NCBI RefSeq assembly: GCF_016863635.1
Contig: NZ_BOPG01000065.1
Location: forward strand, 62,001 to 126,000
Direction: 5' to 3'
DNA from: Virgisporangium aurantiacum
Lineage (GTDB): Bacteria > Actinomycetota > Actinomycetes > Mycobacteriales > Micromonosporaceae
DNA length: 64,000 bases
Positions 1-8,961 of this stretch are shown here, piece after piece. Below the pieces are notes generated by a model. That model saw only the letters and a program-made list of their open reading frames with translations, searched no databases and had not been told where the DNA came from. The position numbers and the translations under genes were made by a program. Numbering within the stretch: position 1 is the stretch's first letter; every line of letters starts with the position of its first letter.

Positions 1-1094
1 ATCCGCTGCTCCACGCGGTCCACGCGCTTCTGACCCACGCCGACCGGAAGCGGGCGCTGAACGTCCGCACGAACGCCGACACCGGCGCCGACGCCGCGCG
101 GGCGCGGCGGTTCGGCGCCGAGGGGATCGGCCTGTGCCGCACCGAGCACATGTTCCTCGGCGAGCGCCGGCCGCTGATCGAGCGCCTGATCCTCGCCGCC
201 GACGACGAGGAGCGGCAGAAGGCGCTCGACGAGCTGCGGCCGTTGCAGCGCAAGGACTTCACGTCGTTGCTGCGCGAGATGAGCGGGCTGCCGGTGACGA
301 TCCGGTTGATCGACCCGCCGCTGCACGAGTTCCTACCGTCCCTTGTGGACCTGTCGGTGAAGGTGGCCGTCGCGAAGGAACGGGGTGAGGACCCGGGCCG
401 CGACGGGAAACTGCTCGTCGCGGTGCGCCGCATGCACGAGGAGAACCCGATGCTGGGCCTGCGCGGCGTGCGGCTCGGGCTGGTGGTGCCGGGCCTGTTC
501 GACATGCAGGTCCGCGCGGTGGCCGAGGCGGCGAAGGAGGTGCGGGCCGCCGGCGGCGACCCGCGGCCGGAGATCATGGTGCCGCTGGTCGGCGCCGTGC
601 AGGAACTGGAGACCGTGAAGGCCGCGGCCGAGCGGGTGATCGCCGACGTCGATCCCGGCGTCGACGTGCTGATCGGCACGATGATCGAGCTGCCGCGGGC
701 GGCCCTGACCGCCGGCCAGATCGCGACCGCGGCCGAGTTCTTCTCGTTCGGCACCAACGACCTGACCCAGCTCGGCTGGGGCTTCTCCCGCGACGACGTG
801 GAGAGCTCGTTCTTCGCCCGCTACCTGGAACTGGGCATCTTCGGCGTCTCGCCGTTCGAGTCGATCGACACCGAGGGCGTCGGGCGGCTCATCCGCATCG
901 CGGTCGCCGAAGGGCGGGAAACGCGCCCCGACCTGAAGGTCGGTGTGTGCGGCGAGCACGGCGGGGATCCGGAATCGGTCCACTTCTTCGCCGACGCCGG
1001 ACTCGACTACGTTTCCTGTTCGCCGTTCCGGGTACCGGTGGCCCGGATCGAAGCGGGACGGGCCGCCGTCGGCGGAAGCACAACCACGCATTGA
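1..1094 (+). CDS. ppdK: Pyruvate, phosphate dikinase, C-terminal part (5' end outside window)
   Basis: Interconverts pyruvate + ATP + Pi with phosphoenolpyruvate + AMP + PPi in the cytosol. The frame is open from base 3 to the TGA at 1092-1094, so about 363 C-terminal residues are present. They form the PEP/pyruvate-binding TIM barrel. The segment GIGLCRTEHMF near base 120-155, GTNDLTQ near 750-771 and VGVCGEHGGDP near 940-965 are the signatures of this domain; the Cys codon at 948-950 corresponds to the catalytic acid/base cysteine. The RTEHMF form and the surrounding residues fit PPDK better than PEP synthase or PTS enzyme I. The N-terminal ATP-grasp and phosphohistidine domains must lie upstream. 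No oddity is seen in the visible part. Confidence 0.95.
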   Translation, partial: PLLHAVHALLTHADRKRALNVRTNADTGADAARARRFGAEGIGLCRTEHMFLGERRPLIERLILAADDEERQKALDELRPLQRKDFTSLLREMSGLPVTIRLIDPPLHEFLPSLVDLSVKVAVAKERGEDPGRDGKLLVAVRRMHEENPMLGLRGVRLGLVVPGLFDMQVRAVAEAAKEVRAAGGDPRPEIMVPLVGAVQELETVKAAAERVIADVDPGVDVLIGTMIELPRAALTAGQIATAAEFFSFGTNDLTQLGWGFSRDDVESSFFARYLELGIFGVSPFESIDTEGVGRLIRIAVAEGRETRPDLKVGVCGEHGGDPESVHFFADAGLDYVSCSPFRVPVARIEAGRAAVGGSTTTH

Positions 1095-1147
1095 GCCATC
1101 GCGAAGCGTAGTATTTCCTCACTTTCGGCCCCCGGAGGGACATGCGG

Positions 1148-1507
1148 ATGGGAAGTCGATGGCTCGGCATCGTCGTTGACTCGAGCGACCCCGCCCGGCT
1201 CGCCCGGTGGTGGGCCGAGGTGCTCGGTTACCACGTGACCTTCGAGGATCCCGGCCTGGTGTCGATCGCCGGTGACGACAAGACCCATCCCGGCATCGCG
1301 TTCGTGTCCGTGCCGGAGGCGAAGGCCGGCAAGAACCGGCTGCACCTCGACCTGGAGCCCGACGACCAGCCGGCCGAGATCGAGCGGCTGGTCGACATGG
1401 GCGCCCGGCACGTCGACATCGGGCAGCCGGCCGATCGCGGCTGGACCGTGCTCGCCGACCCGGAGGGCAACGAGTTCTGCGTCCTCCGGGGCGGGAAGAC
1501 ACCGTGA
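1148..1507 (+). CDS. Small VOC (glyoxalase-like) family protein
   Basis: A single glyoxalase/bleomycin-resistance fold domain of about 119 residues. It starts with the typical strand that ends LGIVVDSSDPARLARWWAEVLG and finishes with DPEGNEFCVL, the end motif of the VOC fold. The substrate is unknown; proteins of this size usually act as dimers and may be metal enzymes or binding proteins. Two ATGs are possible (1142 and 1148). The Shine-Dalgarno GGAGGGA at 1134-1140 is correctly spaced only for 1148. The stop overlaps the next start (GTGA), so the gene is probably translated together with the downstream AI-2E-family permease. Confidence 0.8.
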   Translation: MGSRWLGIVVDSSDPARLARWWAEVLGYHVTFEDPGLVSIAGDDKTHPGIAFVSVPEAKAGKNRLHLDLEPDDQPAEIERLVDMGARHVDIGQPADRGWTVLADPEGNEFCVLRGGKTP

Positions 1508-2676
1508 CCGCCGACTCGTCCGCTGAAGAGATACTGCGGCGCGAGCCCGCCGGCGGCGCGCCACCGGTCGACGAGGGGCCGCCGGGTCGGGTCGGATTCG
1601 GGCAGGTCTACCGGTGGGGGATCGCCGCGGCGCTCGGTGTGCTGAGCGTCGCGCTGGCGGCGTTCGCCGTCTACGCGGTGCGCAGCGTGCTGGTCCTGGT
1701 GATCATCGCGCTGTTCATCGCGGTCGGGCTCGATCCGGCGGTGCGGTGGCTGGTGCGGCGCGGGTTCCGGCGCGGGGTCGCGGTCGGGATCATCTTCCTG
1801 GCGGCGTTCGGGATGCTCGCCGGGTTCCTGGCGGCCGTCATCCCGCCGCTGCTGCGCGAGGGCGGCGACCTGTTCACCAACCTGCCCGGCTACGTGGAGC
1901 GGCTGCCCGAGCAGTCCAGCCTCTACCGCGACCTGGCCGAGCGGTACCACTTCACCGAGAAGCTCAGCCAGTACGCCGCGAACATCCCGCAGAAGCTGGT
2001 CGGCAACGCGTGGGGGTTCGCGCGGCAGTTCCTCGGCGCGCTCGCCTCGGTGCTGACCGTGCTCGTCTTCACGATCTACTTCATGGCCGACCTGCCCCGG
2101 CTGCGGCGCGGCCTGGTGCGGCTGTTCCCGCGGCCGCGCCGGCCGCAGGCCGCCGAGGTGGTCAACGTGGTGGTCGAGAAGGTCGGCGCGTACATGGTCG
2201 GCAACCTGATCGTCTCGCTGGTGGCCGGCTTCACCAGCTTCGTGGTGCTCATGGTGCTCGGCGTGCCGTACGCGCTGCCGCTGGCCGTCGCGGTGGCGAT
2301 CACCGACCTGATCCCGCTGGTCGGCGCCACGATCGGGGCCGTGCTGGTCACGGCGATCACGTTCTTCACCAGCGACCTGTGGCCGGAGACGGTCGTGGTC
2401 ATCATCTTCTTCGTGGTGTACCAGCAGTTGGAGAACTACATCCTGGTGCCGCGGGTCATGCGTAACACCGTCGACATCTCCTCGATCGCGGTGCTGCTGT
2501 CGGCGCTGGTCGGTGCCACCGTGATGGGCGTGATGGGCGCGCTCATGGCGATCCCGATCGCGGCGGCGGTCAAGGTGGTGCTCACCCCGATGATCGAGCG
2601 GCACACGGAGAGCGCACCGCCGGCGGTGCCGGCCCAGGCGCCGGCACCGAGAGAACCCGACACCGCCTCGGAGTAG
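1504..2676 (+). CDS. AI-2E family transporter (PerM/TqsA-like permease)
   Basis: An integral membrane protein of 390 residues. A charged N-terminal tail of about 35 residues is followed by paired hydrophobic helices (VLVLVIIALFIAVGLDPAV, then the GVAVGIIFLAAFGML stretch), a soluble loop rich in Tyr/Leu, and a block of C-terminal helices containing the family segment ALPLAVAVAITDLIPLVGATIGAV. Members include TqsA, reported to export autoinducer-2, and others tied to ion or osmotic stress, so the substrate cannot be read from sequence. The GTG start at 1504 overlaps the stop of the VOC gene by four bases, which fits translational coupling. The C-terminus is Pro/Ala-rich and probably disordered. 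Confidence 0.88.
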   Translation: MTADSSAEEILRREPAGGAPPVDEGPPGRVGFGQVYRWGIAAALGVLSVALAAFAVYAVRSVLVLVIIALFIAVGLDPAVRWLVRRGFRRGVAVGIIFLAAFGMLAGFLAAVIPPLLREGGDLFTNLPGYVERLPEQSSLYRDLAERYHFTEKLSQYAANIPQKLVGNAWGFARQFLGALASVLTVLVFTIYFMADLPRLRRGLVRLFPRPRRPQAAEVVNVVVEKVGAYMVGNLIVSLVAGFTSFVVLMVLGVPYALPLAVAVAITDLIPLVGATIGAVLVTAITFFTSDLWPETVVVIIFFVVYQQLENYILVPRVMRNTVDISSIAVLLSALVGATVMGVMGALMAIPIAAAVKVVLTPMIERHTESAPPAVPAQAPAPREPDTASE

Positions 2677-2695
2677 CGGCGATACCCTGGCGATC

Positions 2696-3931
2696 GTGAT
2701 CGACAGCGACGGTGACGCCCAGCGCTTCGTCGCCGAGCCACCCAAGTTCTCCGGTAGCCGGTCCGAGCGCAGCCCGTACGAGCGCGACCGCGGCCGGGTG
2801 CTGCACTCGGCCGGGTTCCGCCGGCTGGCGACGAAGACCCAGGTGCACCCGGCCGGCGAGGACGGCTTTGTGCGTACCCGGCTGACCCACTCGCTGGAGG
2901 TCGCGCAGATCGCCCGCGAGCTGGGCGAGCGGCTGGGCTGCGACCCCGACGTCGTCGACACCGCCGGGCTGGCGCACGACCTCGGCCACCCGCCGTTCGG
3001 GCACAACGGCGAGGACGCGCTCGACGCGATGGCGCAGGCGTGCGGCGGCTTCGAGGGCAACGCGCAGACGCTCCGGGTGCTGACGCGGCTGGAGGCGAAG
3101 GTCTTCGACGCCGCCGGGCGGTCGGCGGGACTGAATCTGACGCGGGCAGCGCTCGACGCGGTGTGCAAGTACCCGTGGTTCCGCGCGCCCGGGCAGCGCA
3201 AGTACGGCGTCTACGCCGACGACGCGGCGGTCTTCGACTGGCTGCGCGCGGGTGTCGACGGCAGCCGTCGCTGCCTGGAGGCGCAGGTGATGGACTGGTC
3301 CGACGACGTGGCCTACTCCGTCCACGACGTCGAGGACGGCATCCACGGCGGCTACGTCGACCTCGACCCGCTGCGCCACGACGACGACGAACGGGCCGCC
3401 CTGTGCGCCGACGTGGCGGCGGTCTACTCCGGCGAGTCGGCCGGCGACCTCGCCGAGGTGCTCGACGGGTTGCTCTCCGACCCGGTGTTCGCCCCGCTCA
3501 GCGGCTACGACGGCAGCCACGGCGCGCAGGCGGCGCTCAAGCGCGTCACGAGCGTGCTCACCGGCCGGTTCGTGGTCGAGACGATCCGGGCCACCCGGGA
3601 CCGGTACGGGCCGGGGCCGGTCCGCCGCTACGACGCCGACCTGGTGGTGCCGCGCCGGACCCGGGCACAGGTGGCGCTGCTGAAGGGCATCGCGCTGCGG
3701 TACGTGATGCGCCGGCCGGGGGCCGGGCCGTCGTACGCGCGTCAGCGGGAGATGCTGCGCGATCTGGTGACCGTTCTGATCCACAAGGCCCCGGCCGAGC
3801 TGGACCCGATCTTCACCCCGCTCTGGACGGCCGCGGCCGACGACGACGCCCGGCTGCGCGTGGTGATCGACCAGGTGGCCAGCCTCACCGACCCCGCGGC
3901 GATCGCCTGGCACCGCCGGCTGTGCGGCTAG
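2696..3931 (+). CDS. dgt: Deoxyguanosinetriphosphate triphosphohydrolase-like protein
   Basis: An HD-domain phosphohydrolase of 411 residues. The family removes triphosphate from dGTP or other dNTPs and so affects nucleotide pools. The metal-binding elements are visible: THSLEVAQIAREL (first His), then GLAHDLGHPPFGHNGEDAL with the HD pair, and a later MDWSDDVAYSVHDVEDG segment with the last Asp. The N-terminus RSPYERDRGRVLHSAGFRRLATKTQV is typical of actinobacterial Dgt-like proteins. The GTG start at 2696 is 19 bases after the permease stop. The dgt-dnaG neighbourhood is common in actinomycetes, here interrupted by an opposed hydrolase gene. The stop is shared with the convergent gene through a CTAG palindrome at 3928-3931. 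Confidence 0.93.
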   Translation: MIDSDGDAQRFVAEPPKFSGSRSERSPYERDRGRVLHSAGFRRLATKTQVHPAGEDGFVRTRLTHSLEVAQIARELGERLGCDPDVVDTAGLAHDLGHPPFGHNGEDALDAMAQACGGFEGNAQTLRVLTRLEAKVFDAAGRSAGLNLTRAALDAVCKYPWFRAPGQRKYGVYADDAAVFDWLRAGVDGSRRCLEAQVMDWSDDVAYSVHDVEDGIHGGYVDLDPLRHDDDERAALCADVAAVYSGESAGDLAEVLDGLLSDPVFAPLSGYDGSHGAQAALKRVTSVLTGRFVVETIRATRDRYGPGPVRRYDADLVVPRRTRAQVALLKGIALRYVMRRPGAGPSYARQREMLRDLVTVLIHKAPAELDPIFTPLWTAAADDDARLRVVIDQVASLTDPAAIAWHRRLCG

Positions 3932-4749
3932 GTGCGGGTGCCGCCGACGACCGTGGGGTTCAGCGCCCAGTTCAGGGCGTAGTCGGCGATCTCCTCCCAG
4001 CCCGGCTGGCCCACCGTGTAGTGGCTGCGGTCGGGGAACTCGCGGTAGGCGGTGAGCGCGCTCGTGCGCCGGTACTTGCGGGCGTTCTCGCGGTTCACCG
4101 CCGCCGGGATCACGTGGTCCTTGCCGCCGGCCAGGAACAGCAGCGGCGCCCGGTTGACGTTGGTGAAGTCGACCCGGAGCGGGGTCTTCGGGGCGACGTT
4201 CGCCAACGCGCCCTGGAACAGGACGTTGGCGGCGGCGGGGACGTGGTACCGGTCGTAGACCGTGCGTGACTCGGCCTTCGACAGCGTGTTGCAGAACGCG
4301 TAGCGGAACTGGTCCGGGGTCAGCGGCACCGCCTTGTGCCGGTTCGCCGGGTTGCGCAGCACCGGCGCGGTGACCCGCAGCGTCGAGAACGGCAACCGGC
4401 GCACGCCGCGGACCGGCGACGGGGCCAGGGCCACGCCGGCCGCACCGAGACCGCGGTCGAGCAGGAGTTGCACGAACGTTCCGCCGAAGGAGTGACCGAT
4501 GATCATCGGGGGCCGGTCGAGGTCGCGGATGATCCGCTCGTAGTGGTCGACGATCATGGTGACGTCGAGCCGGGTGAGCGGCGTCGGGTCGCCCCGCAGC
4601 GCGTCGACCTCGCCCTCCAGGCCCGGCCAGGCTGGCGCGATCACGTGGTAGCCGGCGGCGGTGTACCGCTCGACCCAGTGCTCCCAACTGCGCGGGGTCA
4701 TCCACAGCCCATGGATGAGCACGATCGTGTCGGACGTCAGCTCGCTCAC
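3928..4749 (-). CDS. Alpha/beta hydrolase
   Basis: A cytosolic alpha/beta-hydrolase of about 273 residues. The oxyanion-region LIHGLWMTPRSWEHW lies near the N-terminus, the nucleophile elbow is GHSFGG, the acid is likely in GGKDHVIP and the histidine in DRSHYTVGQPGWEE. All four are in the canonical order, so an active esterase, lipase or related enzyme is expected; the substrate is unknown. A longer frame reaches 4839, but the GTG at 4749 starts just before the conserved first strand and leaves room for the dnaG leader, so I prefer it. It lies opposite to dgt and dnaG. The last four bases (CTAG) supply the stop codons of both this gene and dgt. Confidence 0.85.
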   Translation of the reverse strand: MSELTSDTIVLIHGLWMTPRSWEHWVERYTAAGYHVIAPAWPGLEGEVDALRGDPTPLTRLDVTMIVDHYERIIRDLDRPPMIIGHSFGGTFVQLLLDRGLGAAGVALAPSPVRGVRRLPFSTLRVTAPVLRNPANRHKAVPLTPDQFRYAFCNTLSKAESRTVYDRYHVPAAANVLFQGALANVAPKTPLRVDFTNVNRAPLLFLAGGKDHVIPAAVNRENARKYRRTSALTAYREFPDRSHYTVGQPGWEEIADYALNWALNPTVVGGTRT

Positions 4750-4807
4750 GTGAGCAACATACCCACCAGTGGACGGTGCCCCTCCCGGACGGTGCAGGAT
4801 GTACGTC

Positions 4808-6658
4808 ATGACCGCCCGCATCCGCCAAGAGGACATCACTCTGCTGCGCGAGCGCGTCTCCGTGGTCGACGTGATCTCCGATCACGTCACCCTGAAGTCG
4901 GCCGGTGGCGGCAACCTGAAGGGTCTCTGCCCGTTCCACGACGAGAAGACGCCGTCGTTCAACGTCAAGCCGTCACAGGGCGTGTACTACTGCTTCGGCT
5001 GTGCCAACGGCGGCGACGCGATCAAGTTCGTGATGGAGATCGACCATCTCACGTTCCCCGAGGCCGCGGAGCGGCTGGCCGCCCGCGCCGGCATCGAACT
5101 GCGGTACATCGAGGGCGGGCCGGCACCGGTCCGCCAGGCCGGCCAGAAGCAGCGGCTGATCACCGCGCACCGCGACGCGGCGGCGTTCTACGCCGAGCAG
5201 CTGCTCACCCAGGGTGCCCGGCCGGCCCGCGAGTTCCTCGCCCAGCGCGGCTTCGACCGGGCCGCCGCCGAGCGGTACGGCTGCGGTTTCGCCCCCGACG
5301 CCTGGGACGTGCTCACCAAGCACCTGCGGAACCAGGGCTACACGGCGCAGGAACTGGTGACCGCGGGCCTGTCGCGGGAGGCGCGCAGCGGCAGCCTGAT
5401 CGACCGGTTCCGGCGCCGCCTGCTGTGGCCGATCAAGGACATCAGCGGCGACGTGATCGGCTTCGGCGCGCGCAAGCTCTTCGACGACGACGACGGCCCG
5501 AAGTACCTGAACACGCCCGAGACGCCGCTCTACAAGAAGTCGCACGTGCTCTACGGCATCGACCAGGCCAAGCGGGAGATCGCCAAGCAGGGCCGGGCGG
5601 TGATCGTCGAGGGGTACACCGACGTGATGGCCTGCCACCTGGCCGGGGTGCCGGTCGCGGTGGCCACCTGCGGCACGGCGTTCGGCGGCGACCACATCCA
5701 GGTGCTGCGCCGGCTGCTGATGGACGTCGACGCGTACACCGGCGAGATCATCTTCACCTTCGACGGCGACGCCGCCGGGCAGAAGGCCGCCCTGCGGGCG
5801 TTCGAGGACGACCAGAAGTTCGTCGCGCAGACCTACATCGCGGTCGGCCCCGACGGCATGGACCCGTGCGAGCTCCGGCTGGCCCGCGGCGACGCCGCCG
5901 TGCGCGACCTGGTCGCCCGGCGTGAGCCGATGATCGACTTCGCGATGCGCGCCAACGCCGCCCGGTTCGACCTCGACACCGTTCCCGGGCAGGTGGGCGC
6001 CGCCCGCGCGGTAGCGCCGCTGGTCGGCCGGCTCAAGGACCGCTCGCTGCGCGACCAGTACATCAACCGGATGGCCAACATGCTCGGCGTCGACGTCGAA
6101 CTGGCCCGGCGCGAAGTCGCCGCGGCCGGTGACGGTCCGGGCCGCGCCGCGCCGGTGCAGCGCCAGCCGATGGTGTCCACAGTGGACGGTGCCGAGGCCG
6201 CCGTCGAGCGCGAGGCGCTCAAGCTCGCGCTGCAGGCGCCGGCCCTGTCCGGCCCGATGTTCGACCTGATCGGCGCCGAGGCGTACGCCCATCCGGTGCA
6301 CGCCGTCCTGCGCGAGGCGATCACGCAGGCCGGCGGCGCCGCCGGCGGCCTGTCCGGTGCGGTGTGGACGGAGAAGGTACGCGACGCGTGCCCGGACCTC
6401 GCGGCGAAGGCGCTGGCGACCGAACTGTCCGTGGAGTCGCTGCGGCTCGACCACGATCCCGACCCGCGCTACGTCGACCAGACGTTGACCCGGTTGCAGA
6501 TCCCGGCGGTCAACCGCCGGATCCGGGAGATCAAGTCGAAGCTGCAGCGGCTGAACCCGGTGACGCAGCGGGAGGCGTACCTCACGCTCGCCGGTGAGCT
6601 GTTCTCCCTGGAGCAGCAGGCGCGCGGGCTCCGGGAACGGGCGGCGGGGGGTATCTGA
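4808..6658 (+). CDS. dnaG: DNA primase
   Basis: Synthesises RNA primers at the replication fork with the replicative helicase. The 616-residue protein has all domains in order. The CHC2 zinc finger has Cys41, His44, Cys62 and Cys65. The catalytic core contains a TOPRIM domain with VIVEGYTDVM near residue 263 (catalytic Glu) and FDGDAAG near 317 (acidic pair). The C-terminal helicase-binding region ends with a Lys/Arg-rich helix before residue 610. The ATG at 4808 is preferred over those at 4769 and 4799 because AGGA at 4796-4799 is well spaced and the protein then begins MTARIRQEDI, the usual DnaG start. It is followed directly by an unknown gene whose GTG abuts the stop. Confidence 0.97.
   Translation: MTARIRQEDITLLRERVSVVDVISDHVTLKSAGGGNLKGLCPFHDEKTPSFNVKPSQGVYYCFGCANGGDAIKFVMEIDHLTFPEAAERLAARAGIELRYIEGGPAPVRQAGQKQRLITAHRDAAAFYAEQLLTQGARPAREFLAQRGFDRAAAERYGCGFAPDAWDVLTKHLRNQGYTAQELVTAGLSREARSGSLIDRFRRRLLWPIKDISGDVIGFGARKLFDDDDGPKYLNTPETPLYKKSHVLYGIDQAKREIAKQGRAVIVEGYTDVMACHLAGVPVAVATCGTAFGGDHIQVLRRLLMDVDAYTGEIIFTFDGDAAGQKAALRAFEDDQKFVAQTYIAVGPDGMDPCELRLARGDAAVRDLVARREPMIDFAMRANAARFDLDTVPGQVGAARAVAPLVGRLKDRSLRDQYINRMANMLGVDVELARREVAAAGDGPGRAAPVQRQPMVSTVDGAEAAVEREALKLALQAPALSGPMFDLIGAEAYAHPVHAVLREAITQAGGAAGGLSGAVWTEKVRDACPDLAAKALATELSVESLRLDHDPDPRYVDQTLTRLQIPAVNRRIREIKSKLQRLNPVTQREAYLTLAGELFSLEQQARGLRERAAGGI
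6175..6187. repeat. Iterated palindrome GTCCACAGTGGAC (representative copy)
   Basis: A 13-base palindrome-like word of the form GTCC-N5-GGAC. Exact-arm copies are at 338, 6175, 12026, 17759, 29016, 36041, 41297, 43630, 46367, 54483 and 63502 (first bases). Copies with one changed arm base are at 27916, 30899, 38727 and 54607. Nearly all lie inside genes, in different frames and families. The middle bases are mostly ACAGT, ACAAT or their complements, which are rare in this GC-rich DNA. Confidence 0.7.
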
Positions 6659-7192
6659 GTGTCGCTGTTCCGTCGCCGCCGGCTTCCGGCGGATGCGCGT
6701 CCGCCCCTCGACCGCGACGAGCGGGTGCTGGCGTGGGCGGGTACCGCGAACCATGCTGTGGTGGTCGTCACAAACTTCGGCCTGTGGCTGCCCGGAATCT
6801 CCGGCTCGGCGCGGCTGGGCTGGCACGAGATCCACAAGGCGACGTGGTCGGGCCGGGCGCTGCTGGTGGTGCCGGCCCGGGTGAAGGAGTCGTTCGACAC
6901 CTACGCCGAGATGGTCGACGAGGAGACGGTGAGCGTCACGCTGCTCGACCCGGACAAGGTTCCGGAGCAGGTCCGGGCCCGGGTGACGAAGTCGGTGGCG
7001 TACACGAGCCACCACGTGCTGCCCGGCGGCGGCGTGCGGGTGGTCGCCCGCCGCGTCCCCGGAAAGGACGGCCTGCGGTGGACGGCGCGGTACGACCCCG
7101 CCACGCCGCCCGCCCCCGACGCCGTGGCCGATCTCGTGGCCGACGCCCGCGCGGCAATAACTGCCGGGCAGACCGTCGCACCCTCAGGTTAG
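6659..7192 (+). CDS. Conserved hypothetical protein coupled to dnaG
   Basis: A 177-residue soluble protein with no recognised catalytic motif. The GTG start touches the dnaG stop (TGA then GTG), so it is almost certainly co-translated with primase. The sequence begins MSLFRRRRLPADARPP, then alternating strands (VLAWAGTANHAVVVVTNFGLWLPG, LGWHEIHKATWSG) that look like a PH-like beta fold, and ends with a helix. This strand pattern resembles the small PH-like proteins often annotated after dnaG in actinobacteria, but no function can be assigned. There is no signal peptide or membrane segment. Confidence 0.75.
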   Translation: MSLFRRRRLPADARPPLDRDERVLAWAGTANHAVVVVTNFGLWLPGISGSARLGWHEIHKATWSGRALLVVPARVKESFDTYAEMVDEETVSVTLLDPDKVPEQVRARVTKSVAYTSHHVLPGGGVRVVARRVPGKDGLRWTARYDPATPPAPDAVADLVADARAAITAGQTVAPSG

Positions 7193-7201
7193 GGTCGCCG
7201 G

Positions 7202-8164
7202 GTGGTCGAGACGAAGCCAACGGACGCCCCCGAACGGCCGGATCAGCCGATGATCGCCGCCAAGGGGCTGGTGAAGCGGTTCGGGTCGTTCACCGCGGTC
7301 GACGGCATCGATGTCGAGGTGCGGGCCGGCGAGGCGTTCGGGTTCCTCGGCCCGAACGGCGCCGGAAAGTCGTCCACGATGCGCATGATCGGTTGCGTGT
7401 CGCCGCCCACCGCGGGATCGCTGCGCATCTTCGGGATGGATCCGGTGCGTCAGGGCCCGCAGATCCGGGCCCGGCTCGGCGTGTGCCCGCAGCAGGACTC
7501 GCTCGATCTCGAACTCACCGTCCTCGAGAACCTCACCGTGTACGCGCGGTACTTCGGCATCCCCCGCAAGGTGGCCCGCGAGCGCGCCCGCGAACTGCTC
7601 GACTTCATGCAGCTCGGCGACCGCGCCGGCGACACCACCGATCCGCTGTCCGGCGGCATGAAGCGGCGCCTCACCATCGCCCGGGCGCTGATCAACGAGC
7701 CCGAGATCGTGCTGCTCGACGAGCCGACCACCGGCCTCGATCCGCAGGCCCGGCACCTGGTGTGGGACCGCCTGTTCCGGCTCAAACAGCGCGGGGTGAC
7801 GCTGGTGCTCACCACCCACTACATGGACGAGGCCGAGCAGCTGTGCGACCGGCTGGTGGTGATGGACGGCGGCCGCATCGTCGCCGAAGACTCGCCCCGG
7901 GCGCTCATCGCCGAGCACTCCACGCGCGAGGTGCTGGAACTGCGGTTCGGGCTCGACCCGCTGGAGCCCATCGCCGAGAAGCTCGACGGAATCGGCGAGC
8001 GGGTCGAGGTGCTGCCCGACCGCATCCTCCTCTACACGCCCGACGGCGACGAGGCCGGCGCCGCCGTCACCGGCCGCAAGCTGCACCCGTCGAGCGTGCT
8101 GGTGCGGCGCAGCACGCTGGAAGACGTCTTCCTGCACCTCACCGGCCGGACGTTGGTCGACTGA
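7202..8164 (+). CDS. ABC exporter ATP-binding protein, DrrA/daunorubicin-resistance type
   Basis: A 320-residue ATPase that powers an ABC-2 type exporter with the two permeases that follow. Walker A is GPNGAGKSS, the Q-loop region is VCPQQDSL, the signature is LSGGMKRRL, Walker B is IVLLDEPTTGLD, and the switch His lies in TTHYMDEAE. The C-terminal 80 residues match the extra DrrA domain seen in antibiotic and lipid exporters. The GTG start at 7202 lies ten bases after the previous stop. It is separated from the first permease by one base. The cargo is unknown; drugs, glycolipids or polyketides are the usual ones. Confidence 0.92.
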   Translation: MVETKPTDAPERPDQPMIAAKGLVKRFGSFTAVDGIDVEVRAGEAFGFLGPNGAGKSSTMRMIGCVSPPTAGSLRIFGMDPVRQGPQIRARLGVCPQQDSLDLELTVLENLTVYARYFGIPRKVARERARELLDFMQLGDRAGDTTDPLSGGMKRRLTIARALINEPEIVLLDEPTTGLDPQARHLVWDRLFRLKQRGVTLVLTTHYMDEAEQLCDRLVVMDGGRIVAEDSPRALIAEHSTREVLELRFGLDPLEPIAEKLDGIGERVEVLPDRILLYTPDGDEAGAAVTGRKLHPSSVLVRRSTLEDVFLHLTGRTLVD

Positions 8165-8165
8165 C

Positions 8166-8930
8166 ATGTTGCAGCCGTCGCTCGCCGTTCTCGAGTACAA
8201 CCTGGCCACCTACCGGCGCGTGTGGAAGGCGTCGGTGCTGTCGTCGTTCGCGTTGCCGCTGCTGTTCCTGGTCGGGATGGGCGTGTCGGTCGGCTCGTAT
8301 GTCGACGCGCGCGGCGCCCTCGACACCGACTATCTCGACTTCATCGCCCCCGGGCTGCTGATGTCCACCGCGTTGCAGGTGGCGGTCGCCGAGTCCACCT
8401 GGCCGGTGTTCGGCAGCTTCGCGTGGACGCGCGTCTACCACTCGATGCTCGCCACGCCGGTGCGTATCCGCGACGTCCTGGCCGGCAGCTTCGCGTTCGT
8501 GCTGGTGCGGGTCGCGCTGGCGAGCATCGGGTTCCTGGTCGTGATGCTGCTCTTCGGCGCCGTGCAGTCGTGGCACGCGCTGTTCGCGCTGCCGATGTGC
8601 GTCCTGCTGGGTCTGGCGGTCGCGGCGCCGTGCTTCGCGTACAGCGCGTCGGTGAAGTCCGACGGCATGTTCGCGGTGCTGCTGCGCTTCGGCGTCATCC
8701 CGATGACGCTGTTCGCCGGCGTGTTCTTCCCGATCGAGTCGCTGCACCCGGTGCCGCGGGCGCTGGCGTACGCGTCGCCGCTGTGGCACGGCGTCGAACT
8801 CGGCCGGGCGTCGACGCTGGGCATCGAGACCGCGTGGGGCTGGCCGACGCACGTCGCGTACCTGCTGCTGTGGTGCGTGGGCGGCTGGTGGCTGGCCCTG
8901 CACCGGTTCACCCGGAAGCTCACGGACTGA
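8166..8930 (+). CDS. ABC-2 type permease (first subunit)
   Basis: A 254-residue membrane protein with six predicted helices. It begins with an amphipathic segment (VLEYNLATYRRVWKASVLSS) and contains ALPLLFLVGMGVSVGSYVD, the ABC-2 permease entry helix, and the conserved motif FFPIESLHPVPRALAYASPLWHG at its proper place before the last helix. It pairs with the DrrA-like ATPase, whose stop lies one base upstream, and with the second permease downstream. The two permeases are clearly paralogous (both have a Pro-Leu-(Trp/Tyr)-His-Gly-Val-Glu motif), so the membrane part is probably a heterodimer. Confidence 0.9.
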   Translation: MLQPSLAVLEYNLATYRRVWKASVLSSFALPLLFLVGMGVSVGSYVDARGALDTDYLDFIAPGLLMSTALQVAVAESTWPVFGSFAWTRVYHSMLATPVRIRDVLAGSFAFVLVRVALASIGFLVVMLLFGAVQSWHALFALPMCVLLGLAVAAPCFAYSASVKSDGMFAVLLRFGVIPMTLFAGVFFPIESLHPVPRALAYASPLWHGVELGRASTLGIETAWGWPTHVAYLLLWCVGGWWLALHRFTRKLTD

Positions 8931-8961
8931 TGCCGGCCCAACCGAGCGGGGGAGTAGCGCG

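Noticed and set aside
1228-4939. Very long open frames on the minus strand opposite the AI-2E, dgt and dnaG genes
   Set aside because: They are Arg/Pro/Gly/His-rich mirror frames caused by high GC at third codon positions, lack any family motif, and overlap strongly supported genes.
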